Position numbers and translations under genes: made by a program
The notes under the pieces: generated by a model
Told to the model about the DNA's origin: nothing
The model's input: the letters and a program-made list of their open reading frames with translations, nothing else
Databases searched by the model: none
Shown here: piece after piece, positions 1 to 9,932 of the stretch
Layout: each line of letters begins with the position of its first letter
Position numbering within the stretch: the stretch's first letter is position 1
Source of the DNA: CALJIC01 sp039805565
GTDB taxonomy: Bacteria > Chloroflexota > Chloroflexia > Chloroflexales > Roseiflexaceae
Direction: 5' to 3'
DNA: 30,404 nucleotides
Assembly (NCBI GenBank): GCA_039805565.1
Contig: JBDLTZ010000206.1
Span: 1-30,404 of the forward strand

Positions 1-616
1 CCTCGGGCTTGTCGAACTTGTAGTAGTAGATCTCCTCGAGGTCGGCTTCGAGGACGGTGCCGGCCGCGTCGGTCTTGTGGACGTCGTGCTTATGGGGCGG
101 GTAGCTGGACCAGCTGCCGCCGGGGGTGTAGACCTCGACGATCACCAGGCGGTGGCAGGGGAAGCCGGGCGGGATGATGCCGTTGATCTGCCGCGTGGCA
201 TTGTCGCCGCCGCGGATCTCGATCGTGACGTCGGCGGGGGTGACGAGCCGGGGCGCGTTGTCCTGGTCGGTGGGCGCCCAGGCCACGGCGATCTCCGCGT
301 CGGCGTCGGCGCGCGCGGTGAAGCTGGTGCGGCGCGGCAGGTAGAGCGCGTGCGGCAGCCCCGCGAAGACGCTCGCGCGCCCGCCGACGGCCGGCCAGCT
401 GCCGCGATCGGACTCGACGCTCACGCTGCCGGAGAGCGGCACGATCGCCAGCTCACGCTCTTCGGTGGCGAACGACCACGCGCTCCCGGCCGAGATGCGC
501 CGGACGTGGAAGTGGATGAAGTCCCAGCCTGCCTCCTCGGGCGTGACGGTGACGACGACTGCCGGGTCGCCGGTGTGACCGGGGTGAACGATCAGCGGGT
601 GGGTGTCGCTGGGCAT
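1..616 (-). CDS. iolB: 5-deoxy-glucuronate isomerase IolB, C-terminus cut by window edge
   Basis: The reverse strand is open from an ATG at 616 to the left edge, giving 205 codons. IolB converts 5-deoxy-glucuronate to 2-deoxy-5-keto-gluconate in cytosolic myo-inositol catabolism. The product begins MPSDTHPLIVHPGHTG and carries a cupin-like body. The family metal-site segment SYPPHKHD (His175, His177) is followed by EADLEEIYYY near residues 190-199. Full-length family members have about 270-300 residues, so roughly a quarter is missing beyond the edge. The start is supported by a strong AAGGAG nine bases upstream. The LacI-type regulator gene lies 105 bp upstream on the same strand, so the two may be co-transcribed. 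I see no convincing promoter in the gap. Confidence 0.9.
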   Translation of the reverse strand, partial: MPSDTHPLIVHPGHTGDPAVVVTVTPEEAGWDFIHFHVRRISAGSAWSFATEERELAIVPLSGSVSVESDRGSWPAVGGRASVFAGLPHALYLPRRTSFTARADADAEIAVAWAPTDQDNAPRLVTPADVTIEIRGGDNATRQINGIIPPGFPCHRLVIVEVYTPGGSWSSYPPHKHDVHKTDAAGTVLEADLEEIYYYKFDKPE

Positions 617-721
617 GCGATCTATCTCCTTCGAACGGCGGGCGTCCCAGTTGCGCCACAGAGGTCTCAGAGAACACCGAGCGTGTAGCTTACCCTCCGA
701 GCCCTCTGTGTACGCTGTGGC

Positions 722-1810
722 TCAAGAAAGCTGCTTCGTGCTACGGGCGCGCGGGGCGGCGGTGCTCCCGCGGGACAGCAGCGTGGGCTGGAGCACGCGG
801 TCCTCGACCGGGCGCTGGCCGAGCAGGTCGAGCATCATCGTCATCGCGGCGCGGCCGAGCTCGAGCTTGGGCTGGTGCACGGTTGTGAGCGGCGGCGTCA
901 GATAGCGGGTGAGCGCGATGTCGTCGTAGCCGACGATGCTGAGGTCGCCCGGCACGGCGAGGCCGAGCTCGCGGCAGGCGAGCAGCACGCCAGTGGCGAC
1001 CATATCGTTGAAGCAGAACACGGCCGTGACGCCGGCTTCGAGCAGCGGGCGGACCAGGGCCTGACCGGCGGCGACGTCGTCGGTGTAGGCGGGGTCGTCG
1101 CCCGGGGCGAGCATCTGCCAGCTTTCTGGCGGCGCATAGCCGGCCGCGGCGAGCGTGCTGCGGTACCCCTCGAGGCGCCGGCGATGAGCGCGCGGGCGGT
1201 TGGCCCCGCCAATATAGCCGATCGCCCGGTGACCGAGCTGGAGCAGGTGATCCACCGCCAGCCGCGCGCCGAGGACGTCGTCCACCGCGACAGAGTGCAG
1301 CCGGTCGACGTGCGCCTCGGCGTTGCTGTTGATCAGGATGATCGGCACCTGCAGGCGTGTCAGCTGGCCCAGCGCCTGCTCCCCCATGCGCGATGAGGCG
1401 ACGAGGATGCCGTCGACGCGCCGGCGGTGCAGCAGGTCGATCACCGCCTCCTCCTGCGCCGGATCGTTGTGCGAGGAGCTCAGGAACACGCTCAGGTCGG
1501 CCGGGCGCGCCACCTCCTCCACGCCGTTAGCCACGTCGGCGAAGAACGGGTCAGCGATCGAGGTCACCACCAGGCCGATGGTGTCAGTGCGGCGGGTCTG
1601 AAGGCTCTGGGCGATGCCGTTGGGCGTGTAGCCCATCTCGCGCGCGAGGCGCTGGATGTGCGCGCGGACGTCGGCGCTTATCAGGGGGCTGTCCCGCAGC
1701 GCTCGCGAGACCGTCGAGCTAGCCACCCCCGCGGCGCGCGCTATATCGCTGATAGAGACGCTGCTTCTGCCCACGCTTGCTTTAGCGCCGGGTGGCGCGG
1801 TGGTGTGCAT
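722..1810 (-). CDS. LacI-family transcriptional regulator, probably of inositol catabolism
   Basis: The 362-aa product has an N-terminal LacI helix-turn-helix (SISDIARAAGVASSTVSRAL, residues 18-37) and a hinge region. A periplasmic-binding-protein-like effector domain follows, starting near TIGLVVTSIADPFFADV and including FCFNDMVATGVL and IVGYDDIALTRYLTPPLTTV, all hallmarks of the GalR/LacI family. The length is normal. The ATG at 1810 has an AGGGGAG ribosome site about eight bases upstream. It precedes iolB on the same strand, which suggests that it represses inositol-catabolic genes in response to inositol or a breakdown product. This role is inferred from context only. The upstream region holds a consensus promoter and a LacI-type palindrome, so autoregulation is likely. 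Confidence 0.93.
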   Translation of the reverse strand: MHTTAPPGAKASVGRSSVSISDIARAAGVASSTVSRALRDSPLISADVRAHIQRLAREMGYTPNGIAQSLQTRRTDTIGLVVTSIADPFFADVANGVEEVARPADLSVFLSSSHNDPAQEEAVIDLLHRRRVDGILVASSRMGEQALGQLTRLQVPIILINSNAEAHVDRLHSVAVDDVLGARLAVDHLLQLGHRAIGYIGGANRPRAHRRRLEGYRSTLAAAGYAPPESWQMLAPGDDPAYTDDVAAGQALVRPLLEAGVTAVFCFNDMVATGVLLACRELGLAVPGDLSIVGYDDIALTRYLTPPLTTVHQPKLELGRAAMTMMLDLLGQRPVEDRVLQPTLLSRGSTAAPRARSTKQLS

Positions 1811-1860
1811 GGCCGGATGCTCCCCTGCGCGTGCGCCATGGTGATGTGACGTCAGAGGTT

Positions 1861-1876
1861 ATGCACACGTTTGCAT
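1861..1876. promoter_or_regulatory. LacI-family operator palindrome
   Basis: The 16-bp sequence ATGCACACGTTTGCAT is a near-perfect palindrome (one mismatched pair) centred on ACGT. This is the usual form of LacI/GalR operators, with a central CG and TGCAAACG half-sites. It lies just after the -10 box of the lacI-type gene promoter, at about +5 to +20 of the predicted transcript, where repressor would block early elongation. A second palindrome, TGACGTCA, lies at 1847-1854 and has no clear role. Confidence 0.75.
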
Positions 1877-1887
1877 TACGTGGCGTG

Positions 1888-1916
1888 AGTATACGAGCGG
1901 GGGGTGCGTTTGTCAA
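1888..1916 (-). promoter_or_regulatory. Consensus sigma-70 promoter of the lacI-type gene
   Basis: On the reverse strand TTGACA (1911-1916) and TATACT (1888-1893) are separated by exactly 17 bp. The predicted start is near 1881, about 70 bases before the ATG at 1810. The -35 box touches the end of the ATPase gene, whose stop is at 1920. It is the best full -35/-10 promoter in the window. Confidence 0.8.
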
Positions 1917-1919
1917 GAA

Positions 1920-2939
1920 CTACGCGCGGCGCCGGCTCCAGAGCAGGGCGGCGCCCACCGCGAGGGCCACGGCGAGGAGCGCCGGGAGAGGGCCGGCGGT
2001 GACGGCGATGGCCAGCGCGGCGGCGAAGACCAGCAGCGCCACGAGCGCGGCGGGCGAGGTCTCAGGGAGCGAGGCGAGGCGAGGGCCGGGCTGAGCCCCC
2101 GCGCCCCCAACTCCACCGTAGAGCGATCGCTCCCCATCGGCGGCCCCATCGCCCTCGAAGACGGCGGGCGGGAGCGGAGCGCCGGGGACGGGGCGCTCGC
2201 GGGCCTCCGTCAGGTAGGCGGCGCGCCAGTCGTAGCCGGGCTCGAGCTTGCTCCGGAAGAGGTGTGAGGCGGCGCGCTGCACGTAGGCGGGGTGGGAGAC
2301 GCTGAGGGCGGCCAGGGCGCGCATGTCCTCTGGGGTGAACTGCACGCCGGTGCCGTCGAGGTAGGTCTCGGCGAGCAGGCGCAGCTCGGCCGGGGCGAAT
2401 GCGCCGAGACGGACGTAGGCGAAGCGCTCGCTCAGCAGCGGCGGCTGGCCGTCCATCGCGGCCACCAGCATCAGGCCCCCGCCGCGCACCACGCGCGCGA
2501 GGGTCTCGAGCAGCCCCTCGCCCCAGCCGGCGCCAAGCGCGACGTGTGCGTTGTCGAGGCACAGGATCGTCGGGGAGTCGTCGGCCAGCAGCGCCACCTC
2601 GAGCGCGGCGGCGGTGCTCCCGCGCTGCCCGAGGGCCTCCGCCACCGTGCGGTAGACGTCATCGGGGCCGGTGGCGCCGGCGAGGTCCAGGTAGAAGGCC
2701 TGGAGATCCTCGCGCTCGAGGTTCACGGCGGCGGCGTCGGCCACGTGGCTGACGAGCGAGGACTTGCCGATGCCGGGCGACCCGCTGACGAGGACGGGGC
2801 GCCCGGCCTGGATGGCATCGAAGATCAGGGAGAGCTCACTCCAGCGGCCGGCGAACTGGCGCGGCTCGGTGATCCTGCCACGCTCGACGAACGGGTTGTC
2901 TACCACTGTCTGCCCCGTGCTTGTGCGCGGCGTGCTCAC
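1920..2939 (-). CDS. Membrane-anchored P-loop (AAA/STAND-like) ATPase
   Basis: The 339-aa product begins with the motif NPFVERGRITEPRQFAGR (residues 15-32), seen at the N-terminus of many bacterial STAND/AAA ATPases. A Walker A (GSPGIGKS, 53-60) and a Walker B strand (TILCLDN, 124-130) follow, the latter ending in Asp-Asn instead of Asp-Asp/Glu. After a helical region and a linker, two hydrophobic segments (about 294-335) end in SRRRA, so the protein should be held in the membrane with the ATPase in the cytosol. It starts with GTG at 2939, with only a weak GGGGA upstream, but an extended -10 sits 20 bases before it. It follows the SH3-domain gene by 48 bp. Its function is unknown; a signalling or membrane-associated role fits the context. 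Confidence 0.82.
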   Translation of the reverse strand: MSTPRTSTGQTVVDNPFVERGRITEPRQFAGRWSELSLIFDAIQAGRPVLVSGSPGIGKSSLVSHVADAAAVNLEREDLQAFYLDLAGATGPDDVYRTVAEALGQRGSTAAALEVALLADDSPTILCLDNAHVALGAGWGEGLLETLARVVRGGGLMLVAAMDGQPPLLSERFAYVRLGAFAPAELRLLAETYLDGTGVQFTPEDMRALAALSVSHPAYVQRAASHLFRSKLEPGYDWRAAYLTEARERPVPGAPLPPAVFEGDGAADGERSLYGGVGGAGAQPGPRLASLPETSPAALVALLVFAAALAIAVTAGPLPALLAVALAVGAALLWSRRRA

Positions 2940-2958
2940 GACCGCGTCCCCACGCGCT

Positions 2959-2967
2959 ATTCTAGCA
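2959..2967 (-). promoter_or_regulatory. Extended -10 promoter of the ATPase gene
   Basis: The reverse strand reads TGC-TAGAAT (TAGAAT at 2959-2964), an extended -10 element. The predicted start lies about 13 bases before the GTG at 2939. No good -35 is visible. It would let the ATPase be transcribed separately from the two upstream genes. Confidence 0.5.
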
Positions 2968-2987
2968 CGAAGCAGGCCGCAGCACCC

Positions 2988-4319
2988 TCACTGGAGGAAG
3001 GCGCGGCTGACCCACCCCTCGACGCCGCCCGCCCGCACCTTCACCCAGATGCTGTCGCGGATCGCGCGCTCCTCGCCGAGCAGCTCCACGGTCTCGCCGC
3101 GTGTGAGCGTGGCGAGCACGGGCTGGTTCGTGCCGGGGCTGGCGCGGACGTTGAGCGCGTCGGCCGAGACCTGTGCGGTGGCGGGTTGGGCGGCGGCGGG
3201 CTCCGGCGCGATCGTGGGGGCGGGCTGCGGCGGGGCCTCCCGCCCATCGACAGCCCCCTGCCCCGCGGCGAAGGCCTGGTCCATATTCGGGATCGCAAGC
3301 CCGAGCTGGCCGCTGAGCTCCCCGACGCTGGCCACCAGCGGCTCGCGGGCGAAGATGAGCGCGGCCGCGAGAGCGACGACCAGCACGGTCGTGACGGCCA
3401 GCGGCAGCCTCCACCAGGGGCGGGAGCGCGCGGGGGGAGGCAGGGGGGCGATGACCGGGGCGCTCACCGGAGCCGTTTTCGCTTCGGCCAGGTGATCGTT
3501 CATACCACGCCGCCGGTTGTTCAGCATCGCGAGGGTCGGGAGCTCATCCTCCTCCTCGGGGACGGTCGCCTGGGAGACGACCACTGCCACCTGTGGCGCG
3601 GGCTGGCTCTCGCCCACGAGTCGGCGCCGGTTGCGCAGCATCGCCAGACCAGTGAGCGCATCCTCCTCGACCGGCGCCGTGGAGGGTGCGGCTGCGGCAG
3701 AGCCGGCTGACCTGGCATGGCTGGCGGGAGACGCCGCCATCGCGAGGGCAGGGCTGGTGCGCGGCGCGACCTGGGGCGGCGTGGCCGGCGGCTGGCGCGG
3801 CGCCGACGGTGGCGAAGCGGGCGGCTCGGCGAGGGCGGCAAGAAATAGCGTGGCAGGACGTGGCACCTCGCGGGTAACCGGGCTGCCGGCAGCGGGCGCG
3901 CCGGCCGGGAGAGCAGCGCGGCCCGAGGGCTCGGCTGTGCTGCGCCTCGGCAGACGGATCCAACCGCGCACGACGGCGACGCCGGTAAGAGCCCCGACGG
4001 CAGCGAGTGCGAGGACGATGAGTAAGAGCGGGTTGCGCATCAGGCTCTCCACGAGCTCTCCCAGGGCGCTCACGCCCCAGCGGCCCGCGAGAACCGCCGT
4101 GCCGATCACGAACAGGAGCGTCCCTACGGACGCGGCCAGCGCCGTCACAACAACGAGCGCATCCAGCAGATAGGCCAGCACCGAGGCGGGCCGACCGGCA
4201 CGGCGGCGGGCGCGGGTCCAGCGCCGCTCAGCCTCAAGGGTCAGGACTGCGGGCACCAGCAGCAGCGGCGCCATCCAGAACGTGCTCGTGACCAGGCTCA
4301 GGGCACTCTCGAATGTCAC
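2988..4319 (-). CDS. Four-TM protein with duplicated cytoplasmic motif and C-terminal bacterial SH3 domain
   Basis: The 443-aa product has three hydrophobic segments near residues 14-28, 47-79 and 97-117. A long Pro/Ala-rich linker, a fourth segment (306-324) and a C-terminal bacterial SH3 domain (about 383-442, ALNVRASPGTNQPVLATLTRGETVELL to WVSRAFLQ) follow. Positive charges after TM1 and TM3 put the linker inside and the SH3 domain outside, where such domains usually bind cell-wall or surface ligands. The linker carries two copies of an acidic-LAMLxNRRR motif at 218-233 and 255-271. The GTG start at 4319 overlaps the upstream stop as GTGA and has GGAGG seven bases before it, showing tight coupling to the SPFH-like gene. 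Function unknown. Confidence 0.85.
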   Translation of the reverse strand: MTFESALSLVTSTFWMAPLLLVPAVLTLEAERRWTRARRRAGRPASVLAYLLDALVVVTALAASVGTLLFVIGTAVLAGRWGVSALGELVESLMRNPLLLIVLALAAVGALTGVAVVRGWIRLPRRSTAEPSGRAALPAGAPAAGSPVTREVPRPATLFLAALAEPPASPPSAPRQPPATPPQVAPRTSPALAMAASPASHARSAGSAAAAPSTAPVEEDALTGLAMLRNRRRLVGESQPAPQVAVVVSQATVPEEEDELPTLAMLNNRRRGMNDHLAEAKTAPVSAPVIAPLPPPARSRPWWRLPLAVTTVLVVALAAALIFAREPLVASVGELSGQLGLAIPNMDQAFAAGQGAVDGREAPPQPAPTIAPEPAAAQPATAQVSADALNVRASPGTNQPVLATLTRGETVELLGEERAIRDSIWVKVRAGGVEGWVSRAFLQ

Positions 4320-6283
4320 TGTGCACCTCCACGGCGGCTGCTGCCACCCTCTGCCTCATCGACCGCCGTCTCGCGGAGCCGCATCCAGTCCGGGAGATCC
4401 TCCTCCTGCCGCACGGCTGGAGCGGCGGGGGGCGGGGGTGCGGGGCGAGACAGCGCCTCAAGCAGTGCGCGCTGGGCGGCCGGGTCGTCGGCGGGCGCCA
4501 GCAGGGCGATGTCGTCGGTCATGTGCCGCAGGATGGCGGGGAGCTGGCCCGGGTCGTCGGCGAGCTCGAACGTCCAGAGCTTCAACATCGCCGGGCCGCT
4601 GGTGTGCAGGAGACGCACCCAGCGCTCGATCACCCGCTGGTCGGGCGGCGGGGCCAGCGGCTCCTCGTGCGGCTGAGACGCGGGAGGGACAGCGGGCTCC
4701 TGGCGCACGTCGTTCTCGTCACTCCAGATCCAGGCGTGCGCGCCCTCGCCCACCGCGCGCTCCCGCTCGAGAGGCGGCTCCTCGATCGCGACATCTTCCG
4801 CGGTATGGCCCGGGGCCTCGGCCGGCGCGTCCTCCCCGGCGGCCCGCTCCCGCAGCGGTGGGACGGCGGCGACCTCAGGAGCTTGAGCAGCGACCGCGCG
4901 GGCGACCTCGGTGATCACCAGCTCCTCGGTAACACGCTCCGGCTCATCGTCCGGCTCCTCCTCGAGCACCGTCTCCTCACCGGCACTCGTAGCGGACTCC
5001 AGCCAGGTGGGCGCGTCGTCCGACAGCGACCACCAGAAATCAGGTGGCGCCGCCTCGACAGAGGAATCGTTCTGAAGCTCTGTTGTCCGGGCCAGGTCCA
5101 ACCCGCCGCTCTCGGTGTCAGACAGATCATACTCTGCCGCGGGCTCCGAGTCGGAGCTGAAGAGCGTCCGCCACCCAGGGCCGACGCCCTCCTCGGAGGC
5201 CGCCGCCTGCTCCACAACCTCGCCCTCAAGCGGCGAAGCATCCTGAGGGAACGTCTCCTCGCCCGCACGCCGGGCCGCAGGCTGCTCGCGCGGTGCGGCG
5301 ATGGCGAGCCGGGGGCCAGCGCCCAGGCGGCGCGGCTGCCGGTCGCGGGTTCGGCCGTCGTCGAGCAGGAGCGGGCGCCCAAGCAGCGCCAGCAGCTCGC
5401 GGTCCGGATAGATATGCACGGCGGGGCGCAGCAGCTCCAGGCCGGACGCTGAGAGCTCAGCCTTGAGGACGCCGTCGTTCCAGAGCGCGTCGGTCATGGC
5501 CGCGGATGCGGCGCGGTACTCCTCGGGCGGGAACGGCAGCCCGACGCGGTTCAGCGCCTTGGAGACCACGTCGTAGAGCGTGACCTCGGCGGCGTCGAAG
5601 TCCTCCTGGGTCGAGTGGCGCGAGCGCAGGCGGTAAAAGCCGCCTACCTGCGTATCGAAGCTGTGCTCGGGGTCGCGCGTCGGCACCCGGAAGCGCGCGA
5701 GCAGCGGCCGGTCGCGCGTCTGATCCTTGACCGTGTCCGCGCGGGCCCGCTCAGCGCTCCCCAGCTCCACCGCGACATCAGCGCGTCGGAAGGCCAGCCC
5801 GAGGGCGACGAAGCGCTGCGGTAGCTCGTTGCCGATCGTGAGCGCCTCGACGAGATACTCCTTGAGCGCGCCGACCTGCTCGACATTCAGGGTGAGGGCC
5901 ACGGCACGGGCGCGCTGGTCGATCGCCTCCGTGAGCTCGGCCAGCACATCGGCGTGGGCCAGCGCCACGTGGTCTGGCCGGACCACCTGATAGGTGATCT
6001 GCAGCGTGAGCGCGAAGTTGAAGCCCGGCTCAGCCGACTCGCACTGCCGCGCGATCACCAGCAGACGCTCGCGCATGTCAACCTCGCGCACATCGAACGG
6101 CCAATCAAAGTAGTCTGCCAGAGTGCGGCGGCTGCCGGCCGGGATGACGTCCACCAAGCGGCCGCGGCGCATGATCACGAGGGCGGCGCTCGGGTTGCGC
6201 GTGAGCGGCGCGAACCGCAGGAGCTGGCGCACGCCGCGGCGCGTGAGCGGCCCCACCAGGGGTGCGGAGATCTGCGAGGTCAT
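4316..6283 (-). CDS. SPFH/band-7-like protein with long acidic tail
   Basis: The 655-aa product has an N-terminal region (about 30-190) that resembles the SPFH/PHB fold: VIMRRGRLVDVIPAGSRRTLADYF, then FALTLQITYQVVRPDHVA, then a helical stretch ending in ALGLAFRRADVAVELGSAERARADTV. SPFH proteins form membrane-associated rings or scaffolds. This one lacks an obvious TM segment, so it may be peripheral. The second half is acidic, disordered-looking and dotted with tryptophans (FWWSLSDD, AWIWSDEND, DLPDWMRLRE). The ATG at 6283 has a TGGAG ten bases upstream. It is translationally coupled to the SH3-domain gene and is the first gene of the group. The SPFH call rests on pattern, not a database match. 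Confidence 0.75.
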   Translation of the reverse strand: MTSQISAPLVGPLTRRGVRQLLRFAPLTRNPSAALVIMRRGRLVDVIPAGSRRTLADYFDWPFDVREVDMRERLLVIARQCESAEPGFNFALTLQITYQVVRPDHVALAHADVLAELTEAIDQRARAVALTLNVEQVGALKEYLVEALTIGNELPQRFVALGLAFRRADVAVELGSAERARADTVKDQTRDRPLLARFRVPTRDPEHSFDTQVGGFYRLRSRHSTQEDFDAAEVTLYDVVSKALNRVGLPFPPEEYRAASAAMTDALWNDGVLKAELSASGLELLRPAVHIYPDRELLALLGRPLLLDDGRTRDRQPRRLGAGPRLAIAAPREQPAARRAGEETFPQDASPLEGEVVEQAAASEEGVGPGWRTLFSSDSEPAAEYDLSDTESGGLDLARTTELQNDSSVEAAPPDFWWSLSDDAPTWLESATSAGEETVLEEEPDDEPERVTEELVITEVARAVAAQAPEVAAVPPLRERAAGEDAPAEAPGHTAEDVAIEEPPLERERAVGEGAHAWIWSDENDVRQEPAVPPASQPHEEPLAPPPDQRVIERWVRLLHTSGPAMLKLWTFELADDPGQLPAILRHMTDDIALLAPADDPAAQRALLEALSRPAPPPPAAPAVRQEEDLPDWMRLRETAVDEAEGGSSRRGGAQ

Positions 6284-6461
6284 GGCGTCTCCAGCAGACG
6301 ATGGCGATCGGGTTTCGCTTGGCTCGCCGCATGGGAGGCACGGGCAGCCCTGCGGCGGGTTGCACAGGAATAAACGGAGCGCGCCGCCGATCGCTACGGG
6401 GCGCTCGATGGCAGTATTCTCATTCTCACGCCCGCTGGACGCCCCAGGGATGACATCTTCG

Positions 6462-7736
6462 TCACGCGCCCTCGGGCTGACCCCGGCCGGTCGCCGCCAG
6501 CTGCTCGCCGTGCTGCTCGACGCCCATCACGGCTGGGGAGAGCAGGCCGACCACGGCCGCCACGATGCACGCCACCCCGCCGACGGCGAACCAGAGCTGC
6601 GGGCCGAACTGGTCCGAGAGCGGCCCAGCCACTACGAGGCCCAGCGGCATCATCAGGCCGCCCGCGCTGCCGATCAGCGTGAACACGCGCCCCTGCATCT
6701 CTGGCGCGACGACGCCCTGCATGAGCGCGAACAGCGGGCCGTTGCAGAGCGCGTTCATCGCCCCGCCCACGAACAGCCCGGCCACCGCCAGCCAGAAGAG
6801 CTCCGCCGGCGCCAGGCCCGGCAGCAGCAGCGCCGCACCCATCGCGATGAGCGCCACCAGTGCCGTGAGGACGCGGCTCCGGAACCCGCCCCAGATGCTC
6901 AGCAGCGTGCCGCCGACCAGAATACCCACCCACCAGGCTGAGCTCATCCAGCCGAGCTCGAGCGCGCCGCCGCCGAAGTGCCGCGTGACGAGCAGCGGCT
7001 GCAGCGAGAAGGCCGGGGCCAGCAGGAAGTTGATCAGCATCGACATGCCCATGATGGCGCTGAGCCCGCGCCAGGCACGCACGTAGTCCAGGCCGGCGCG
7101 CACGTCGCTCAGCACCGAGGTCGGAGCGCCCTCAGCCGCTCTCGGCGGGCGCGGGATAGAGACGAACAGCAGCGGCACAACCGCCAGCGCCGCCGTCACC
7201 ACATCGATCGCCATCAGGCCGTGCAGCGGCAGCACAGCGAGCAGCAGCGCGCCGGCCGGCGGCGCCACGATGTTCATAGCGCCCTGCAGCATCTGGTTGA
7301 GCCCGCTGACCCGCGCGAGCTGATCCTGCGGCACCATCAGCGAGGTCGAGGCCTGCATCGCCGGGAAGTGGAAGGTGCCGAAGACCGAGCGCAGGAACAT
7401 CACGAGGTAGACGTGCCAGAGCGCGATCGCGCCGCTCCAGAAGAGGGCGGCGAGCGCGGCCGCGGCCACGGCCGAGAGTGCGTCGGCGGCGATCATCACG
7501 CGCCGGCGGTCCCAGCGATCCACCAGCGCCCCGGCGATCGGCCCGAGCAGCACGCCCGGCACCACCGCCACGAGCGTCGCCACGGCGAGGACGGTGCCCG
7601 ATCCGGTGGTCTGCGTGAGCCACCAGACGATTGCGAACTGGGCGATCTGGCTGCCGAGCAGGGACAGCGCCTGGCCGACCCAGATCGGGAAGAAGGTGAG
7701 GCCCCAGCGCGGCTGGGGCGCGGCGGCAGCGTGCAT
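6462..7736 (-). CDS. MFS exporter, MefA/EntS-like (MFS_3)
   Basis: The 424-aa product has about 12 hydrophobic segments throughout. It carries the MFS loop signature GPIAGALVDRWDRRRVMIAADAL between TM2 and TM3, and FLRSVFGTFHFPAMQASTSLMVP, typical of the macrolide-efflux/enterobactin-exporter branch. It should sit in the cytoplasmic membrane and export a small molecule by proton antiport. The substrate cannot be read from sequence. The start at 7736 has GGAGG about ten bases upstream. No regulator or biosynthetic cluster adjoins it; a LuxR/MalT-like remnant lies upstream. It is 178 bp from the SPFH-like gene, probably a separate unit. Confidence 0.9.
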   Translation of the reverse strand: MHAAAAPQPRWGLTFFPIWVGQALSLLGSQIAQFAIVWWLTQTTGSGTVLAVATLVAVVPGVLLGPIAGALVDRWDRRRVMIAADALSAVAAAALAALFWSGAIALWHVYLVMFLRSVFGTFHFPAMQASTSLMVPQDQLARVSGLNQMLQGAMNIVAPPAGALLLAVLPLHGLMAIDVVTAALAVVPLLFVSIPRPPRAAEGAPTSVLSDVRAGLDYVRAWRGLSAIMGMSMLINFLLAPAFSLQPLLVTRHFGGGALELGWMSSAWWVGILVGGTLLSIWGGFRSRVLTALVALIAMGAALLLPGLAPAELFWLAVAGLFVGGAMNALCNGPLFALMQGVVAPEMQGRVFTLIGSAGGLMMPLGLVVAGPLSDQFGPQLWFAVGGVACIVAAVVGLLSPAVMGVEQHGEQLAATGRGQPEGA

Positions 7737-7783
7737 TGACGAGGCCCTCCGTTCTATCGCGAGCTAGGGTGAGTCTAGCAGCG

Positions 7784-7799
7784 GGCGGCCGTGGCCGCC
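7784..7799. repeat. Short perfect hairpin upstream of the MFS gene
   Basis: GGCGGCC and GGCCGCC are separated by GT, a 7-bp GC stem with a 2-nt spacer. It lies about 50 bp upstream of the MFS start. There is no T-run on either side. Confidence 0.45.
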
Positions 7800-7841
7800 T
7801 CCCCCAAACAGAGGAGACGTGGGGGAGCGTATGGGGGAAGA

Positions 7842-7943
7842 TCAGGGGGTCAGGATGCCGAGCGCCCGCGCCTCCACGGGCAGATGTCCGATCACTTCGC
7901 CGGCCAGGTAGTCCACGACATCCCGGTGGCTCCCGGCGAAAGA
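7842..7943 (-). pseudogene. Remnant of a LuxR/MalT-like (STAND) regulator
   Basis: One reverse frame reads SFAGSHRDVVDYLAGEVIGH and continues LPVEARALGILTP before a stop at 7842. This matches the conserved stretch of MalT/LuxR-type ATP-dependent activators in which a 'F.GSHR.V.DYL..EV...P...R.FLL.TS' segment follows the NTPase. Nothing before or after in this frame continues the family, and the neighbouring frame has its own stop at 7892. It is therefore a small fragment of a lost gene. The family call is from memory of the motif. Confidence 0.5.
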
Positions 7944-8119
7944 GGCTCGGTTAGCGTTTTGCTCGGGGTGGCGGCAGGGGTAAGCTCGCGACACTCGCGG
8001 AGCAGGAAGGCGAACACCGTGCGGGCGCCGGCGGGCTCAGAGAGATGCGCCGCCGCGTCGCACGCATCAAAGGGCACGCGGAACAGGACGGGTTTCGCAA
8101 TGATTGTGCTACAAAAACG

Positions 8120-9826
<1,707 letters not shown>

Positions 9827-9932
9827 CGTCGCGTTCTCCTGGGTGGGGGCGCGGCGGAGAGCCGCACCCGTGCTGCCGGCGGCGCGGGTGAAACGTGGGC
9901 GAGATCGGCGGCCGGTTGGCGGTGTCACACAC

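Larger units (their letters stand above)
7737..8119. other. 383-bp intergenic region with hairpin and regulator remnant
   Basis: This gap lies between the mutase gene and the MFS gene, both on the minus strand. It holds a short perfect hairpin (7784-7799), a C-rich/G-rich pair around 7801-7837, and a decayed fragment that reads like a LuxR/MalT regulator. A further open stretch (7892-8077, minus, MPFDACDAAAHLSEPAG...) has no recognised family and may be part of the same decay. No intact gene is supported here. Confidence 0.6.

Noticed and set aside
77..688. Plus-strand 203-aa open frame
   Set aside because: It is the shadow of iolB on the other strand: low-complexity product and no family, whereas the reverse strand gives clear IolB motifs and a strong ribosome site.
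9827..9932. Possible cobalamin riboswitch upstream of the B12-dependent mutase
   Set aside because: The leader is only about 100 bases, has two simple GC hairpins, and shows no B12-box-like conserved core.
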